Assembly (NCBI RefSeq): GCF_041435335.1
Contig: NZ_CP108430.1
Span: 3,578,501-3,642,500 of the forward strand
Reading direction: 5' to 3'
Length of the DNA: 64,000 bases
Source of the DNA: Streptomyces sp. NBC_01283
GTDB lineage: Bacteria; Actinomycetota; Actinomycetes; Streptomycetales; Streptomycetaceae
Each line of letters begins with the position of its first letter. Position 1 is the first letter of the stretch. The position numbers and the translations under genes were made by a program. The notes under the pieces are model-generated. The model did not search any database, was not told the DNA's origin, and worked only from the letters and a program-made list of their open reading frames with translations. This document shows, piece by piece, positions 41,489 through 50,915 of this stretch.

Positions 41489-44473
41489 TTACCGGAGGGA
41501 GAAACTCCGGGCGGCGGACTTCTTGGCGCCTCCTCCATTGATCACGAACTGCGAGCCGGGCTCGATCAGGATGTTCCCGTCCCGCGAGTCGGTGATCGTC
41601 ACGTCCGTGAGCGTCGCGCTGCCGCGTGCGCCGCCCATGGCGAGGATGCCGGAGCCGTTGTTGGACTTGGAGATCGTCACGTCGGAGATCGTCACGTCCG
41701 GCATGGCACCGCCACCCGTCTTGAACTGGATGCCGTCGTACGTCGAGTCATGGATGTCGGTGTCGCGGATCGTGACGCCGGGGATGGAAGGACCCTGCGC
41801 GAACAGCGTGATGGCGCCGAATTCCTGGTCCTCGTTCCAGAACGCGCCGCCGGTGCGGTAGAGCCCGTTGTTCGCGATCAGCGTCTCCCCGGTGAAGGGG
41901 ATCGGGTCGTGGTCGGTCGCGAGCATGATGCCGGGGTAGTTCATGGTGTCGTACACGAGGTTGTTCTCGATCTTGTTGCCGTAACCGCCGTACACCGCGA
42001 TGCCGTTGGCCCGCCAGGGCAGCTGCACCGTGTTGTTGCGGAAGACGTTGTCGTGACCGGCGTCCACCGACGTGTCCTTGACGTACTTGCTGGCCCACAC
42101 GGCGAGCGCGTCGTCACCGGTGTTGCGGAACGAGGAGTTGAAGACGGTCGAATTGCGGGTGCCGTTGGTGAAGTTGATGCCGTCGGCGTACGTGTTGCGT
42201 ATCCGCATCCCGCTGAACTCCAGGCCGTCGCCGGGGCCCCACAGCTCGGGGATGTTGCTGTAGTCGCGGCCGACCCAGGTGCCGACGTTGGCGTGCTCGA
42301 TCCATACGTCGTCGATCTTCGTGTTCTTGCCGAAGCGGCCGTTGAGACCGACGCCGCCCTCCGCGTTGCCGTCGCCGCCGCGGATGGTGCCCGAGCCGAA
42401 GATGGCGATGCCGGAGATCTTGGTGTTGTCGTCGATGTCGAAGCCGAAGTTGCCCTCGTGCGGATGGTTGATGCCGCCCGCGTCCTGCGGCGGGGTCAGC
42501 GTGTAGAGCTGCGAGTGCCACATGCCCGCACCGCGGATCGTGACGTCACGGATGCCCACCTGGTTGAACTGGCCGCGGTTCAGCGGGTCGTCGGTGAGGA
42601 TCTTCTGCTCCTGGCGCCACTGTCCCGCCGGGATCCACACGCAGGCGATGTCGCCGTTCTGGTCGGCCGTCACGGCGCGCTGGATCGCGGCCGTGTCGTC
42701 GATGCCGTCGTTCGGGATCGCTCCGTACGTGGTGATCGAGGTGCACTCGGCGGGCTTGCTAGCCGCGGGGGCCACCTGCTCCAGATCGACCAGGTCGACG
42801 ATGTAGAACGCGGCGTCGTCACCGGCGTCGCGCTGCAGCTTGAACTTGGTGCCCTGCGGATACGTCTGCGCGAGCAGTGCGTGCGACTCGTCGAAGAGCC
42901 GCCGCGCGTCGCCGCCCGGGGTGTTGGTCAGACCCTCGGGCTGATCGGTGTTGCCGTACAGCCAGCTGTGCTTGGAGGAGAGATTCAGCTTCTGCACGAA
43001 CTTGCCGTCCGCGTAGAGGCTGAGGGTCTTCTCCTGGCCGCCGCCGCCCGGCGCGTCGGGGATGGAGTTGCGTACGACGATGGAGTTGGACGCGCTCGTC
43101 GAGGTGAACTCCACATACTGGCCAGCGGAATTGAGGCGCACCGACTTGCGTCCCGAGGACTCCGATGCGTAGTTGGTGTGACCGAAGGTGCGTTCCGCGT
43201 CGGCCTCCAGGAGGGTGCCCTCGTACCGGGCGTCCTCCGCCTCGTACTCGACGTAAGGGACGGCCGCCCCGCGCCCGACGACGATGGAGCGCGCGAAGAC
43301 GTTGTTGTTCTCGTTGGTCTCGGCGACGGCGTTCGTGGCATCCGCGGTCGCGGTGAGCGTGGCACCGCCGCTGGCGGCGGTCCAGCTGCCGCTGATGTTC
43401 ACGGTGGCCGTCTCACCCGCGGCGATGGCCGGAGTCGTGCCGTTGAGCGTGGTGCCGCCCACCGTCAGCCGGGCCACCGATCCCGCGCTCACGCCGCTGG
43501 TACCGCGGTTGTGGACCTTCGCCGCGAAGGTGACCTTCGCGCCGACGGCGGGGTTGGCCGGGCTGGACGTGATCCCGGTGACCTCCAGGTCGGGCCCGGG
43601 AGCCTGACCGACCGTCAACTTGCTTTCCGCAGTACGGCTGTTGTTGTCGTCGTTCTGCTCGTCGATCGTGTCGGTCGGGTCGACCACCGCGGACACGGTG
43701 TAACTCCCCTGTGCCCGCTTGCCGATGCCGACCTTGACGACGGCCGACTCCCCGGCGCCGAGCGCGGGCACCGGAGCACTGCCCGCGACGGTGCCGCCGA
43801 GACTGACGTTCACCGTGGTCGCGGCGGCTGCCGCGCTGCCGGTGTTGCGTACCGTCGCGTTCACGTTGATCGTGTCGCTCTCGGAGGGCTGCGCGGGATC
43901 CCAGGTGAGGTTCGAGACGGTCAGGTCGGGGTTGGGGGCCGGGGTCCCCATGACCTGGAACTCGGCGGCCTGGGCGCCGTATCCGGAGCTGTTGCCGAAG
44001 ATCTTCAGCTGTACGTCGGCGTACCGGCCGCTGACCGGGATCGTCACGGAGTTCTGATTCCCGGACGGGTTGAACGAGTAATCGGCCCGCGCCTTCACGG
44101 ACTTGAAGTCCTGGGCGGCCTGCTCACGCCCGAGCACCTCGATGCTCTGCGTGCGGGTCGACCAGGCGGCGTCGGGGTTGAGCTTGACGACGACCGAGGC
44201 GAGGTCTGCGTTGGCGCCGAGCTTCACCGTCAGCGTCGACGGATGGCCGCTCGACTCCCAGTAGGTGCTGGTGCTGTTGTCGTTGGCGTTCGTGGCGAAG
44301 TAGTTCTGCGTCGACGAGGACGCCTCGATCGGCTTGTTCAGGGCGAGGTTCACGGGCTCGGCGGCGGGCCGCGCGGTGGCCGCGCCGGAGCCGAGGGGCA
44401 CAATGCCGAGGGCTATCAGTCCAGCACTGAGCAGGGCGGGGATCAGCCGCCGGCTGCGTTGCTTCCGTCTCAT
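41489..44473 (-). CDS. secreted multidomain beta-helix glycanase-like protein
   Basis: A 994-residue exported protein. After a signal peptide (about 1-38) come a discoidin/F5-8C carbohydrate-binding domain (about 40-175), two CARDB-type beta-sandwich repeats (about 182-290 and 293-395), a CBM6/35-like domain starting VEYEAEDARYEG (about 408-560), and a right-handed parallel beta-helix from ITTYGAIPNDGIDDTAAIQ (about 575) to the end. The beta-helix with aspartate clusters such as FRNTGDDALAVWAS resembles mycodextranase/alpha-1,3-glucanase (GH87) enzymes. It probably degrades fungal or bacterial glucan. The ATG at 44473 has GAGG upstream. An IS110-type element begins 42 bases upstream and may cut the gene off from its promoter. 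Confidence 0.82.
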   Translation of the reverse strand: MRRKQRSRRLIPALLSAGLIALGIVPLGSGAATARPAAEPVNLALNKPIEASSSTQNYFATNANDNSTSTYWESSGHPSTLTVKLGANADLASVVVKLNPDAAWSTRTQSIEVLGREQAAQDFKSVKARADYSFNPSGNQNSVTIPVSGRYADVQLKIFGNSSGYGAQAAEFQVMGTPAPNPDLTVSNLTWDPAQPSESDTINVNATVRNTGSAAAAATTVNVSLGGTVAGSAPVPALGAGESAVVKVGIGKRAQGSYTVSAVVDPTDTIDEQNDDNNSRTAESKLTVGQAPGPDLEVTGITSSPANPAVGAKVTFAAKVHNRGTSGVSAGSVARLTVGGTTLNGTTPAIAAGETATVNISGSWTAASGGATLTATADATNAVAETNENNNVFARSIVVGRGAAVPYVEYEAEDARYEGTLLEADAERTFGHTNYASESSGRKSVRLNSAGQYVEFTSTSASNSIVVRNSIPDAPGGGGQEKTLSLYADGKFVQKLNLSSKHSWLYGNTDQPEGLTNTPGGDARRLFDESHALLAQTYPQGTKFKLQRDAGDDAAFYIVDLVDLEQVAPAASKPAECTSITTYGAIPNDGIDDTAAIQRAVTADQNGDIACVWIPAGQWRQEQKILTDDPLNRGQFNQVGIRDVTIRGAGMWHSQLYTLTPPQDAGGINHPHEGNFGFDIDDNTKISGIAIFGSGTIRGGDGNAEGGVGLNGRFGKNTKIDDVWIEHANVGTWVGRDYSNIPELWGPGDGLEFSGMRIRNTYADGINFTNGTRNSTVFNSSFRNTGDDALAVWASKYVKDTSVDAGHDNVFRNNTVQLPWRANGIAVYGGYGNKIENNLVYDTMNYPGIMLATDHDPIPFTGETLIANNGLYRTGGAFWNEDQEFGAITLFAQGPSIPGVTIRDTDIHDSTYDGIQFKTGGGAMPDVTISDVTISKSNNGSGILAMGGARGSATLTDVTITDSRDGNILIEPGSQFVINGGGAKKSAARSFSLR

Positions 44474-44515
44474 GGCGTCGTCCTCTGTTCCACGGGGGTG
44501 CCTCTATGTCTTTCG

Positions 44516-45718
44516 TCAAGCGAGGCGTGGGGTGCGGGGTTCGTAGAAGGTGCCGTCGCGGAGCATCGCGAACAGCACGTTGATCCGTTGCCGGGCGAGC
44601 CGGAGGAGGGCTTGTGTGTGGGTCTTTCCTCTGGCCCGGCATTTGTCGTAGTAGGCGCGGGAGGCGGGATCGTGCAGGGCGGCGAACGCGGACAGGAACA
44701 TCGCCCGTTTGAGTTGCCGGTTGCCGCCTCGGGGGGCGTGTTCGCCGTGGATCGATGTCCCGGATGACTTGGTCGTGGGGGCGAGGCCGGCGTAGGAGGC
44801 CAGGTGGGCGGCGGTGGGGAAGCCGGTGCCGTCGCCGACGGTGACCAGCAAGGTGGCGGCGGTCCTGACCGCGACCCCCGGAATCGAGGTCAGGACCGCG
44901 GAAAGAGGGTGAGCCTCCAGCAGCTGTCCGATCTGCGCTTCCAGAGCTCGTCGTTGCTCGTGGACAGCCGTGAGCGAACGGGCCAGGGAGGGGATCACGA
45001 CGTCGAGGGTGCCGGTGCCCGGGACCACGACGGTCTGCTCGTCGAGCGCGTCGAAGACCTCGTCGATCAGCCGCTGGGCCATGCGCGGAGCCTTGGGCCG
45101 GATCACCTCAACGAGCCTGCGGCGGCCGGCTTTCCGCAACGCGGCCGGGGACCCGTAGCGTTCCAGCAGCCAGGTCACGGCCTGGTGGTCCAGGCGCGGG
45201 CCAAGGACGCGCTCCAGGCTGGGGTGGAACTGGGTGAGCAGGCCGCGTATCCGGTTGGAGGTGCGGGTCGCCTCGGCCGCCAGGTCCTGATCGAAGCCCA
45301 CCAGCACGGTCAGCTCGGCGGTGATCTCGTCGGTCAGTTCCAACGAGCGCAGGGTGTGTGGCATGGTCCGGGCCGCGTCCGCGATCACCGCGGCGTCCTT
45401 GGCGTCGGTTTTCGCCTCGCCGGGGTAGAGGTCGGCGATGCGTCGCATCGACAGACCGGGCAGGTAGGCGACCTTGCAGCCGGCGTCCCGGGCGACGGTC
45501 AGGGGCAGGGCGCCGATGGAGGCGGGCTGGTCCACGATCACCAGGACGGTGTCGAACTTGGCGGTCAGCTTGTCGAAGACGGCCCGCAGTTTCGGCTCGC
45601 TGTTGGGCAGCTGCTTGTCGAAGACCTTCTTCCCGGCCGGGGTGAGGCCGTGCCCGTGATGGGCGCTCTTGCCGACGTCCAGACCCAGGAAGACGCCCAC
45701 GTCGTCGATGTTGTCCAA
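44516..45718 (-). mobile_element. IS110-family transposase (IS element)
   Basis: A 400-residue transposase with an N-terminal RuvC-like DEDD domain, first Asp in VFLGLDVGKSAHHGH and later KTDAKDAAVIADAAR, and the C-terminal transposase-20 domain LTSIPGVAVRTAATLL with the Ser region ASYAGLAPTTKSSGTS. The TTG at 45718 is preferred because AGGGAGGA lies four bases upstream and the product then starts at the family's natural point; the open frame to 45865 is without motif. IS110 elements lack classical terminal inverted repeats, so exact ends cannot be set by eye. The gene is intact. Confidence 0.9.
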
Positions 45719-46370
45719 CCCATCCTCCCTAACGAGGTTCGTGCGGTGCTGGCCAGGGCGTTGGCGTCGTATGCGCGCATCCACGTTATGCAGACCTGCC
45801 GCCCGCGAACGGCCGGGCATTGCGCCAGGCCAGGCGGTGGTCGGACCTCTCATCAGCGTCTCCAACGGCGCCTCTCGGGCCCGGTGACACCACCCCCCAG
45901 GTCATCGGTTCGACAGGGGGCAACAGTCATGCCGGGCCCGGAGGCCAGCGGTCCCATTGCGGAACCGCGAAGAAGATAACGGGGCGGGGGAACTGGGAGT
46001 ACTGGAGGAACTGGGAGTGCCGGGGGAACTGGGAGTACTGGGGGAAGTTCCTGACGTGAACTCACGACGCGCATGGGTCTATGCGGAATTTTCTGAGTCC
46101 AGTCGATTTTTTGCACTTGCAGGACCACAGATTTGCCCCACGCCTCAGGAATGTCAACGCTTCACGCACACCATGTAACTCCTGTACACAGCAAGGGTGT
46201 TCACCGTGCGCCGCAGCACCGCCGGGGCCCGGGGCGACATGCGCCTGGCCAGCGGATGGTTTGCACGGAGCGAGGAGCGTGAGGGCCGGCACCCAGGCAA
46301 GCGAACTTCTTGCTCGAATTCATCAAGATCTTGCGTCCCCCGTGGCACCGGTTGTCCGGGGCCACGTGGG
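45719..46370. other. gene-poor region between IS110 and response regulator
   Basis: About 650 bases with no convincing gene. It holds the upstream part of the IS element, three tandem 18-bp repeats (45989-46042), and an AT-rich stretch near 46080-46170 that is unlike the surroundings. Short open frames here lack ribosome sites and family features. Confidence 0.6.
45989..46042. repeat. three tandem 18-bp repeats
   Basis: Three copies of GGAACTGGGAGTACTGGA with a few substitutions in copies two and three, exact period 18. Confidence 0.85.
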
Positions 46371-47030
46371 TCAGCCTCGCCCCTCCACCAGCCCCGACTC
46401 CCACGCCCAGGCGGCGATCTCCACGCGGTTGCGGGCGGTCAACTTGGTCTGCACGTTGGCGAGATGGGTCTTCACCGTGCCCACCGAGATGGTCAGTTCG
46501 GTGGCGATCTCGGCGTTGGTGAGGCCTCTGGCCACCAGCCGCACCAGATCCTCCTCCCGCACGGAGAGCGCGGTGTGCGGCTGCCGGTGCGGGGTGGGCA
46601 CCGCGCTGTTGAGGCGTTGCAGCAACCGGACCGTGATGGCCGGGCTCACCAGCGCCTCGCCCGAGGCGGCAGCCCTGATCGCCTCGACGAGGAGGGCGGG
46701 TCCTGAGTCCTTGATCAGGAACCCGGAAGCGCCCTCGCCCAGGGCTCGTTGGACGTACTCGTCGTCGTCGAACGTCGTCACCACGACGACCTTCGGCGGG
46801 TTCACGGTGCCGGGGCGGGTCAGCCTGCGCAGTGCCTCCAGCCCGTCCATGCGGGGCATCCGGATGTCCATGAGCACCACGTCGGGCCGGTGGCGCTGGG
46901 TGAGTTCCACGGCATGCACGCCGTCCACGGCCTCCGCGACGACGTCGATGTCGTCCTCCGCGGCCAGGATCATCGCGAACCCGGCGCGGACCATGGCCTG
47001 GTCGTCGGCGATGAGCACTCGGATCGTCAC
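46371..47030 (-). CDS. NarL/FixJ-family response regulator
   Basis: A 219-residue regulator. Receiver residues D9/D10 (IADDQ), phospho-acceptor D55 (VVLMDIRMPR), and K107 region FLIKDSG are intact; the LuxR-type DNA-binding domain has LSVREEDLVRLVARGLTNAE near 155. The GTG at 47030 overlaps the kinase stop (GTGA). It is paired with the kinase upstream and lies back-to-back with an ABC exporter, which it probably controls. Confidence 0.92.
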   Translation of the reverse strand: MTIRVLIADDQAMVRAGFAMILAAEDDIDVVAEAVDGVHAVELTQRHRPDVVLMDIRMPRMDGLEALRRLTRPGTVNPPKVVVVTTFDDDEYVQRALGEGASGFLIKDSGPALLVEAIRAAASGEALVSPAITVRLLQRLNSAVPTPHRQPHTALSVREEDLVRLVARGLTNAEIATELTISVGTVKTHLANVQTKLTARNRVEIAAWAWESGLVEGRG

Positions 47031-48355
47031 GAGGACACCGTCCCTGTCGAGGACGCCGATGACGTCCGGTTTGTCTGGGCTCCCTGGGATTCCGGTGGCA
47101 CCGGTGTCATGGGGAGCGTCGCCTCGACGCCCCAGCCGCCTGCCGTCACCGGGCCCGCCTGGACGCTTCCGCCGATCAGGCCCACCCGCTCGGCCAGCCC
47201 CTTCAGCCCGAAACCGCTGCCGGAGACGTGCCGCGGCCGTCCGTCGTCGGTGACCCGTACGGCGACCCGGTCTCCCGAGCGGTCCACGCGCACCCGCACC
47301 TCGGTGCATCCGTGGGCGTGCTTGCGTACGTTGGTGAGGGCCTCCATCACCACCCGGTGGGCGGTGGTGGTCACTTCCACCGGCAGGTCGTCGAAGCTCC
47401 CTTGCAGATCGAGCCGGGCCCGGGCGCCACCGACCGCCGAGAACTCCTCGACGAGCGAACGCACTTCGTCGATGCCGGCCAGCGGCGTCAGCGCCACTTC
47501 CCCGTCGGCGTCGCGCAGCATCCCCACCATGTGGCGCATGGAGGTCAGCGCCTCCGAGCCCGCCTGCTCGATCCGCTGCAGCGCGGGCGGCACGAGCTCG
47601 GGCTTCCGGCCGGCCATCACCTGGGCTCCCTGTGCCTGTACGACGATGCCGGTCACGTGGTGGGCGACGAAGTCGTGCAGGTCCCTGGCGAACTCCGTCC
47701 GCTGCTCCAGCCTGAGAGCCGCCGCCTGTCGCCGCCGGTCCACCAGGAGCAGACGTATCCCGAGGCCGATGCCCAATGCGGTGACCGCGGCCAGGGCGTA
47801 GATCAGCGCCATGATGACCATGTTCTGCCGTACCGAGATCGACACCGGCCGCAGCACGATCGCCATGAACAGCAGGGGGACGGCCACCGTCGCCCAGGAC
47901 GGCTTCCCTCGTCGGGCGACGACCAGCACGAGCCACACCAGTGCGGCCGGTTCGGCGAGTCCGAACGCCTGCGAGGCGACCCGCATCTCCAGGTGCAGCC
48001 ATACCGAGAGGCAGAGCGACACCACCGCGAGTACGCAGGCGACGCCCGGCAGTGCCCGGCTGCCGAGCCGGGGCGAGGCCATGACGACACCGATGGCCAC
48101 CAGGACGCCGATCAGCTTGGCGGGGCCGTGCCTCTCGATCCAGTAGGCACCGCCCAACGTGTCCAGCACGACCAGGCCGAACAGACCGCAGACGAGCAGG
48201 GCCCAGATCTGGACGGGCAGGGCCTGCAGGGCGCGCCCCTTGCCACGAGTGGCCGCGGCCATGGCTGTGCTCGCGGCCGGGGATGTGCCCAGGTGTGTCG
48301 CCGCGGGCGGGGCCGCTTCGTGCGCCGTCTCCGCCGCGTCCGTCATCTCTCTCAC
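47027..48355 (-). CDS. sensor histidine kinase, NarX/DesK-like
   Basis: A 442-residue kinase. Five to six hydrophobic helices cover about 50-215 without a large external domain. The dimerisation box has RTEFARDLHDFVAHHVTGI with the phospho-His in DLHDFVAHH; the ATPase domain has MEALTNVRKHAHGCTE (N box) and GSGFGLKGLAERVGLIGG (G box). The GTG at 48355 is chosen because GGAGG lies seven bases upstream; the ATG three codons later is an alternative. It resembles kinases that control antibiotic- or envelope-stress-induced ABC exporters, matching the divergent exporter genes. Confidence 0.9.
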   Translation of the reverse strand: MREMTDAAETAHEAAPPAATHLGTSPAASTAMAAATRGKGRALQALPVQIWALLVCGLFGLVVLDTLGGAYWIERHGPAKLIGVLVAIGVVMASPRLGSRALPGVACVLAVVSLCLSVWLHLEMRVASQAFGLAEPAALVWLVLVVARRGKPSWATVAVPLLFMAIVLRPVSISVRQNMVIMALIYALAAVTALGIGLGIRLLLVDRRRQAAALRLEQRTEFARDLHDFVAHHVTGIVVQAQGAQVMAGRKPELVPPALQRIEQAGSEALTSMRHMVGMLRDADGEVALTPLAGIDEVRSLVEEFSAVGGARARLDLQGSFDDLPVEVTTTAHRVVMEALTNVRKHAHGCTEVRVRVDRSGDRVAVRVTDDGRPRHVSGSGFGLKGLAERVGLIGGSVQAGPVTAGGWGVEATLPMTPVPPESQGAQTNRTSSASSTGTVSS

Positions 48356-48770
48356 CGTCGTCCCTCCGCGGACCGGCCGAAAGTCGGAGCCGGCCGCACA
48401 AGATCTGCCTTTCGCCCGATCCGCCGCGGGACGCGGCGGAGAAGAGTGGTGTCCACCGGGGCGGCGGTCGGGGCGGCAATCGCCTTCCGCCACGCGGTCT
48501 CACCACACGGGTTTCACCACACAGGGAGCATGTCATGATCACGGCCGACCTCACCCCGGCGGGGAACCCCGCAGGTGCTGGAGCCCGCCCCGGGGGACTG
48601 CTCCCCGCCCCGGGATGCCGGAGCGTCGGCCGGGGCGACGGAACAGCCGGGCACCGCTCGCAGCCGCGCCCCGCGGGAAGACCGAGACCGTGACCGTGAC
48701 CGCCCCGGTCACCCCCTCCCGTCTCCCCTCCGCGCTCCCCCCCTCCTCTCCCCACGTACAGGAGCCACCC
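48356..48770. promoter_or_regulatory. divergent region between kinase and ABC exporter
   Basis: A 415-base gap. It should hold both promoters. It contains the small ORF reported separately and, near 48695-48715, an inverted repeat GTGACCG/CGGTCAC that may be a regulator site. Confidence 0.45.
48536..48693 (+). CDS. possible small ORF upstream of ABC exporter
   Basis: A 52-codon ORF starting MITADLTPAGNPAGAG with a good ribosome site (GGGAG six bases upstream). The product is low-complexity, rich in Gly, Pro, Ala and Arg, and fits no family I know. It may be a leader or chance. Confidence 0.25.
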
Positions 48771-49769
48771 ATGGACCACGGCCACTCAGCGATGCACCAC
48801 GGAAACGGAATGGGGTTCGGGCCCCCGCCCTCCCTCGGAGCATCGGCGATCGAGGCCCACGGACTCGGCAAGAGGTACCGGCGCGGCTGGGCACTGCGGG
48901 ACGTCTCCTTCCGGCTGCCCGCCGGGCGGGTGTGCGGCCTCGTCGGCCCCAACGGCGCGGGCAAGAGCACCCTGATGAGCCTGGCCACCAACATGATCCA
49001 GCCGACGGCCGGCGCCCTGCGGGTGTTCGGCGCCGTACCGGGGTCGAGGGAGGCGGTCCTGCGCACCGCGTTCCTGTCCCAGGAGAAGCCGCTGTTCCGG
49101 CGCTTCACCGTCGCCGAGACCCTGCGCCTCGGCCGCGAACTCAACCCCCGCTGGGACCAGGGTGTCGCGGAAGGCATCGTCAACGCGGGCGGGGTGCCGA
49201 TGCAGGCAAAGATCGGGACCCTGTCCGGCGGGCAGCGCACCCGAGTGGCCTTCGCCCTGGCCTTCGGGAAGCGCCCCGATCTGCTCATCCTCGACGAGCC
49301 GATGTCCGATCTGGACCCGCTGGTCCGCCGCGAGCTCATGACGACGCTCAAGACGGAGGCAGCCCAGCACGGCACGACGGTACTGGTGTCGTCGCACATG
49401 CTCGCCGAGCTCCAGCACATCTGCGACTACCTCGTCGTCGTCGCGAACGGCGGTCTGCGGCTGGCGGGCGAGGTGAACGAACTGCGCGCCGCACACGCCC
49501 TGTTCGCCGTCCCGACGGCCGCCACGTCCCCCGCCCTCGCCCCCCACCGGGTCATCGAGTCCCGCAACGACGAGGGACGTCCGGGTGTCCTGGTACGTCT
49601 CGGCACACCCGTCCAGTACGGCGGGCAGGCCGAGCCGCCCACCCTGGAGGAGCTTCTCCTGGCCTATCTGCGGTCGCCCGACGCGCCTCCGCTGATCGCC
49701 CCCAGCGCCCAGGCGGGCGACATCCACGACATCATCGCCCGCGACCAGCAGAAGACGGTGACCGCATGA
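48771..49769 (+). CDS. ABC transporter ATP-binding protein
   Basis: A 332-residue ATPase. Walker A is GPNGAGKS near residue 59-66, the Q loop lies in FLSQEKPLF, the signature is LSGGQRTRVA near 153, Walker B LLILDEPMSDLDP near 175, and the H loop VSSHMLAEL near 205. A His/Met-rich N-terminal extension (MDHGHSAMHHGNGMG) precedes the domain, an odd feature that could bind copper or zinc. The ATG at 48771 has AGGAG six bases upstream. Coupled to the permease gene by ATGA overlap. It belongs to the two-gene drug/peptide exporter type. Confidence 0.92.
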   Translation: MDHGHSAMHHGNGMGFGPPPSLGASAIEAHGLGKRYRRGWALRDVSFRLPAGRVCGLVGPNGAGKSTLMSLATNMIQPTAGALRVFGAVPGSREAVLRTAFLSQEKPLFRRFTVAETLRLGRELNPRWDQGVAEGIVNAGGVPMQAKIGTLSGGQRTRVAFALAFGKRPDLLILDEPMSDLDPLVRRELMTTLKTEAAQHGTTVLVSSHMLAELQHICDYLVVVANGGLRLAGEVNELRAAHALFAVPTAATSPALAPHRVIESRNDEGRPGVLVRLGTPVQYGGQAEPPTLEELLLAYLRSPDAPPLIAPSAQAGDIHDIIARDQQKTVTA

Positions 49770-50809
49770 GCACGCTCACTCAGGCCCCGGCCCCCACGGC
49801 ACCCGAAGGCCACCCGCAGCAGGGTCGGAGCCCCCGACGCCTGATCCCCAGGCTCGGCGGTACGACGTGGCTCGTCTGGCGCCAGCACCGCGCCGCGTTC
49901 TGGACCATCATCGCCGTCACCCTCCTGTCCGTGGCCGCCATGGTCTTCCTGCGCGGGCAGATGATGGACTACCTGCGCACCCTGGACCCGTCCGAGAAGA
50001 AGCCCGGCGGTCTGCCGCCCGGTTTCGAGCCGTTCGGCGAGCGTCTCTTCGACGCCGGAAGCTATCTGGGCTACCTCCCCGTCCTGGCGGGTGTCCTCCT
50101 CGGCGCCCCGCTCGTCGCGGGCGACCTGGAGACCGGCACGGCCAAGCTGGTGACGTCGCAGTCCGTCAGCAGGCTCCGGTGGATCACCACGAAGCTCGCC
50201 GTGCCCGCCGCACTGATCGCGCTGTCCACCGGCGTGCTCTCCGCCGTCTACAACTGGTGGTGGAGCCCGGTCAGGATGAGTGCCCAGCAGATGGAATGGA
50301 CCAGCGGCGTGATCTTCGACGTCACCGGAGCCATGCCGGTGGCCTACGCCCTGCTGACCTTCACCGTGGGCGTGGCGGTCGGCATGGTCCTGCGCCGCAC
50401 GCTGGTGTCGATGGTGGTCACGCTCGGCATCGTCGTGGCGATCGGGCTCGTCTGGGACCGGTTCCGGGTGAACCTGGGACACGTCATGACGGTCAGCACC
50501 GACAAGGGCGTCGGCCCCGGCGCCAAGCAGCCGGAACTGCCCGCCCAGGCCGTGCAGCAGGGCCAGGGCACCGACTTCATCACCAGCTCCGGAGACCGCC
50601 TGGACTGGATGACGTGCCTCGACAAGATGGACGACGCAAAGGCACACACCGCCTGCCTGGAGTCCAAGCACGTCGTCGGCTGGTCGATGGACTACCTCCC
50701 CATCGACCAGATGCACACGATGCAGTGGCTCGGCACAGCCATCATGCTCACCCTCACCGCAGCCGTCACCGCATTCACCGTCCTCTGGTGCCGCAAGCGC
50801 CTCCTGTAA
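49766..50809 (+). CDS. ABC transporter permease
   Basis: A 347-residue membrane protein with about six hydrophobic helices: one near residue 45, four in the middle, and one close to the C-terminus. A large extracytoplasmic loop (about 235-310) holds two Cys (TCLDKMDD, TACLESKH). It resembles ABC-2 type permeases with a large loop between helices 5 and 6. Together with the upstream ATPase it forms an exporter, likely induced by the divergent two-component system. Substrate unknown. Confidence 0.87.
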   Translation: MSTLTQAPAPTAPEGHPQQGRSPRRLIPRLGGTTWLVWRQHRAAFWTIIAVTLLSVAAMVFLRGQMMDYLRTLDPSEKKPGGLPPGFEPFGERLFDAGSYLGYLPVLAGVLLGAPLVAGDLETGTAKLVTSQSVSRLRWITTKLAVPAALIALSTGVLSAVYNWWWSPVRMSAQQMEWTSGVIFDVTGAMPVAYALLTFTVGVAVGMVLRRTLVSMVVTLGIVVAIGLVWDRFRVNLGHVMTVSTDKGVGPGAKQPELPAQAVQQGQGTDFITSSGDRLDWMTCLDKMDDAKAHTACLESKHVVGWSMDYLPIDQMHTMQWLGTAIMLTLTAAVTAFTVLWCRKRLL

Positions 50810-50828
50810 GACACCCCAGAGCAACAGA

Positions 50829-50860
50829 AAGGGGCCGACTCCCAAAGGAGCCGGCCCCTT
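50829..50860. terminator. terminator of the ABC operon
   Basis: A 14-bp stem AAGGGGCCGACTCC with one G-U pair and a 4-base loop, ending in TT. Confidence 0.8.
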
Positions 50861-50915
50861 GAGCTCCGGGAATCGACGCTCCCCCCGTGACGGCCACAAT
50901 CGCTAGGGTTGTCCC

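Noticed and set aside
41750-44767. Plus-strand open frame of 1005 codons
   Set aside because: It lies opposite the secreted beta-helix gene and reads as repeated Val/Arg/Gly/Asp with no domain.
45957-46178. Small ORF encoding the 18-bp repeat as a GELGVL peptide repeat
   Set aside because: No ribosome site, no family, and the frame is explained by the DNA repeat itself.
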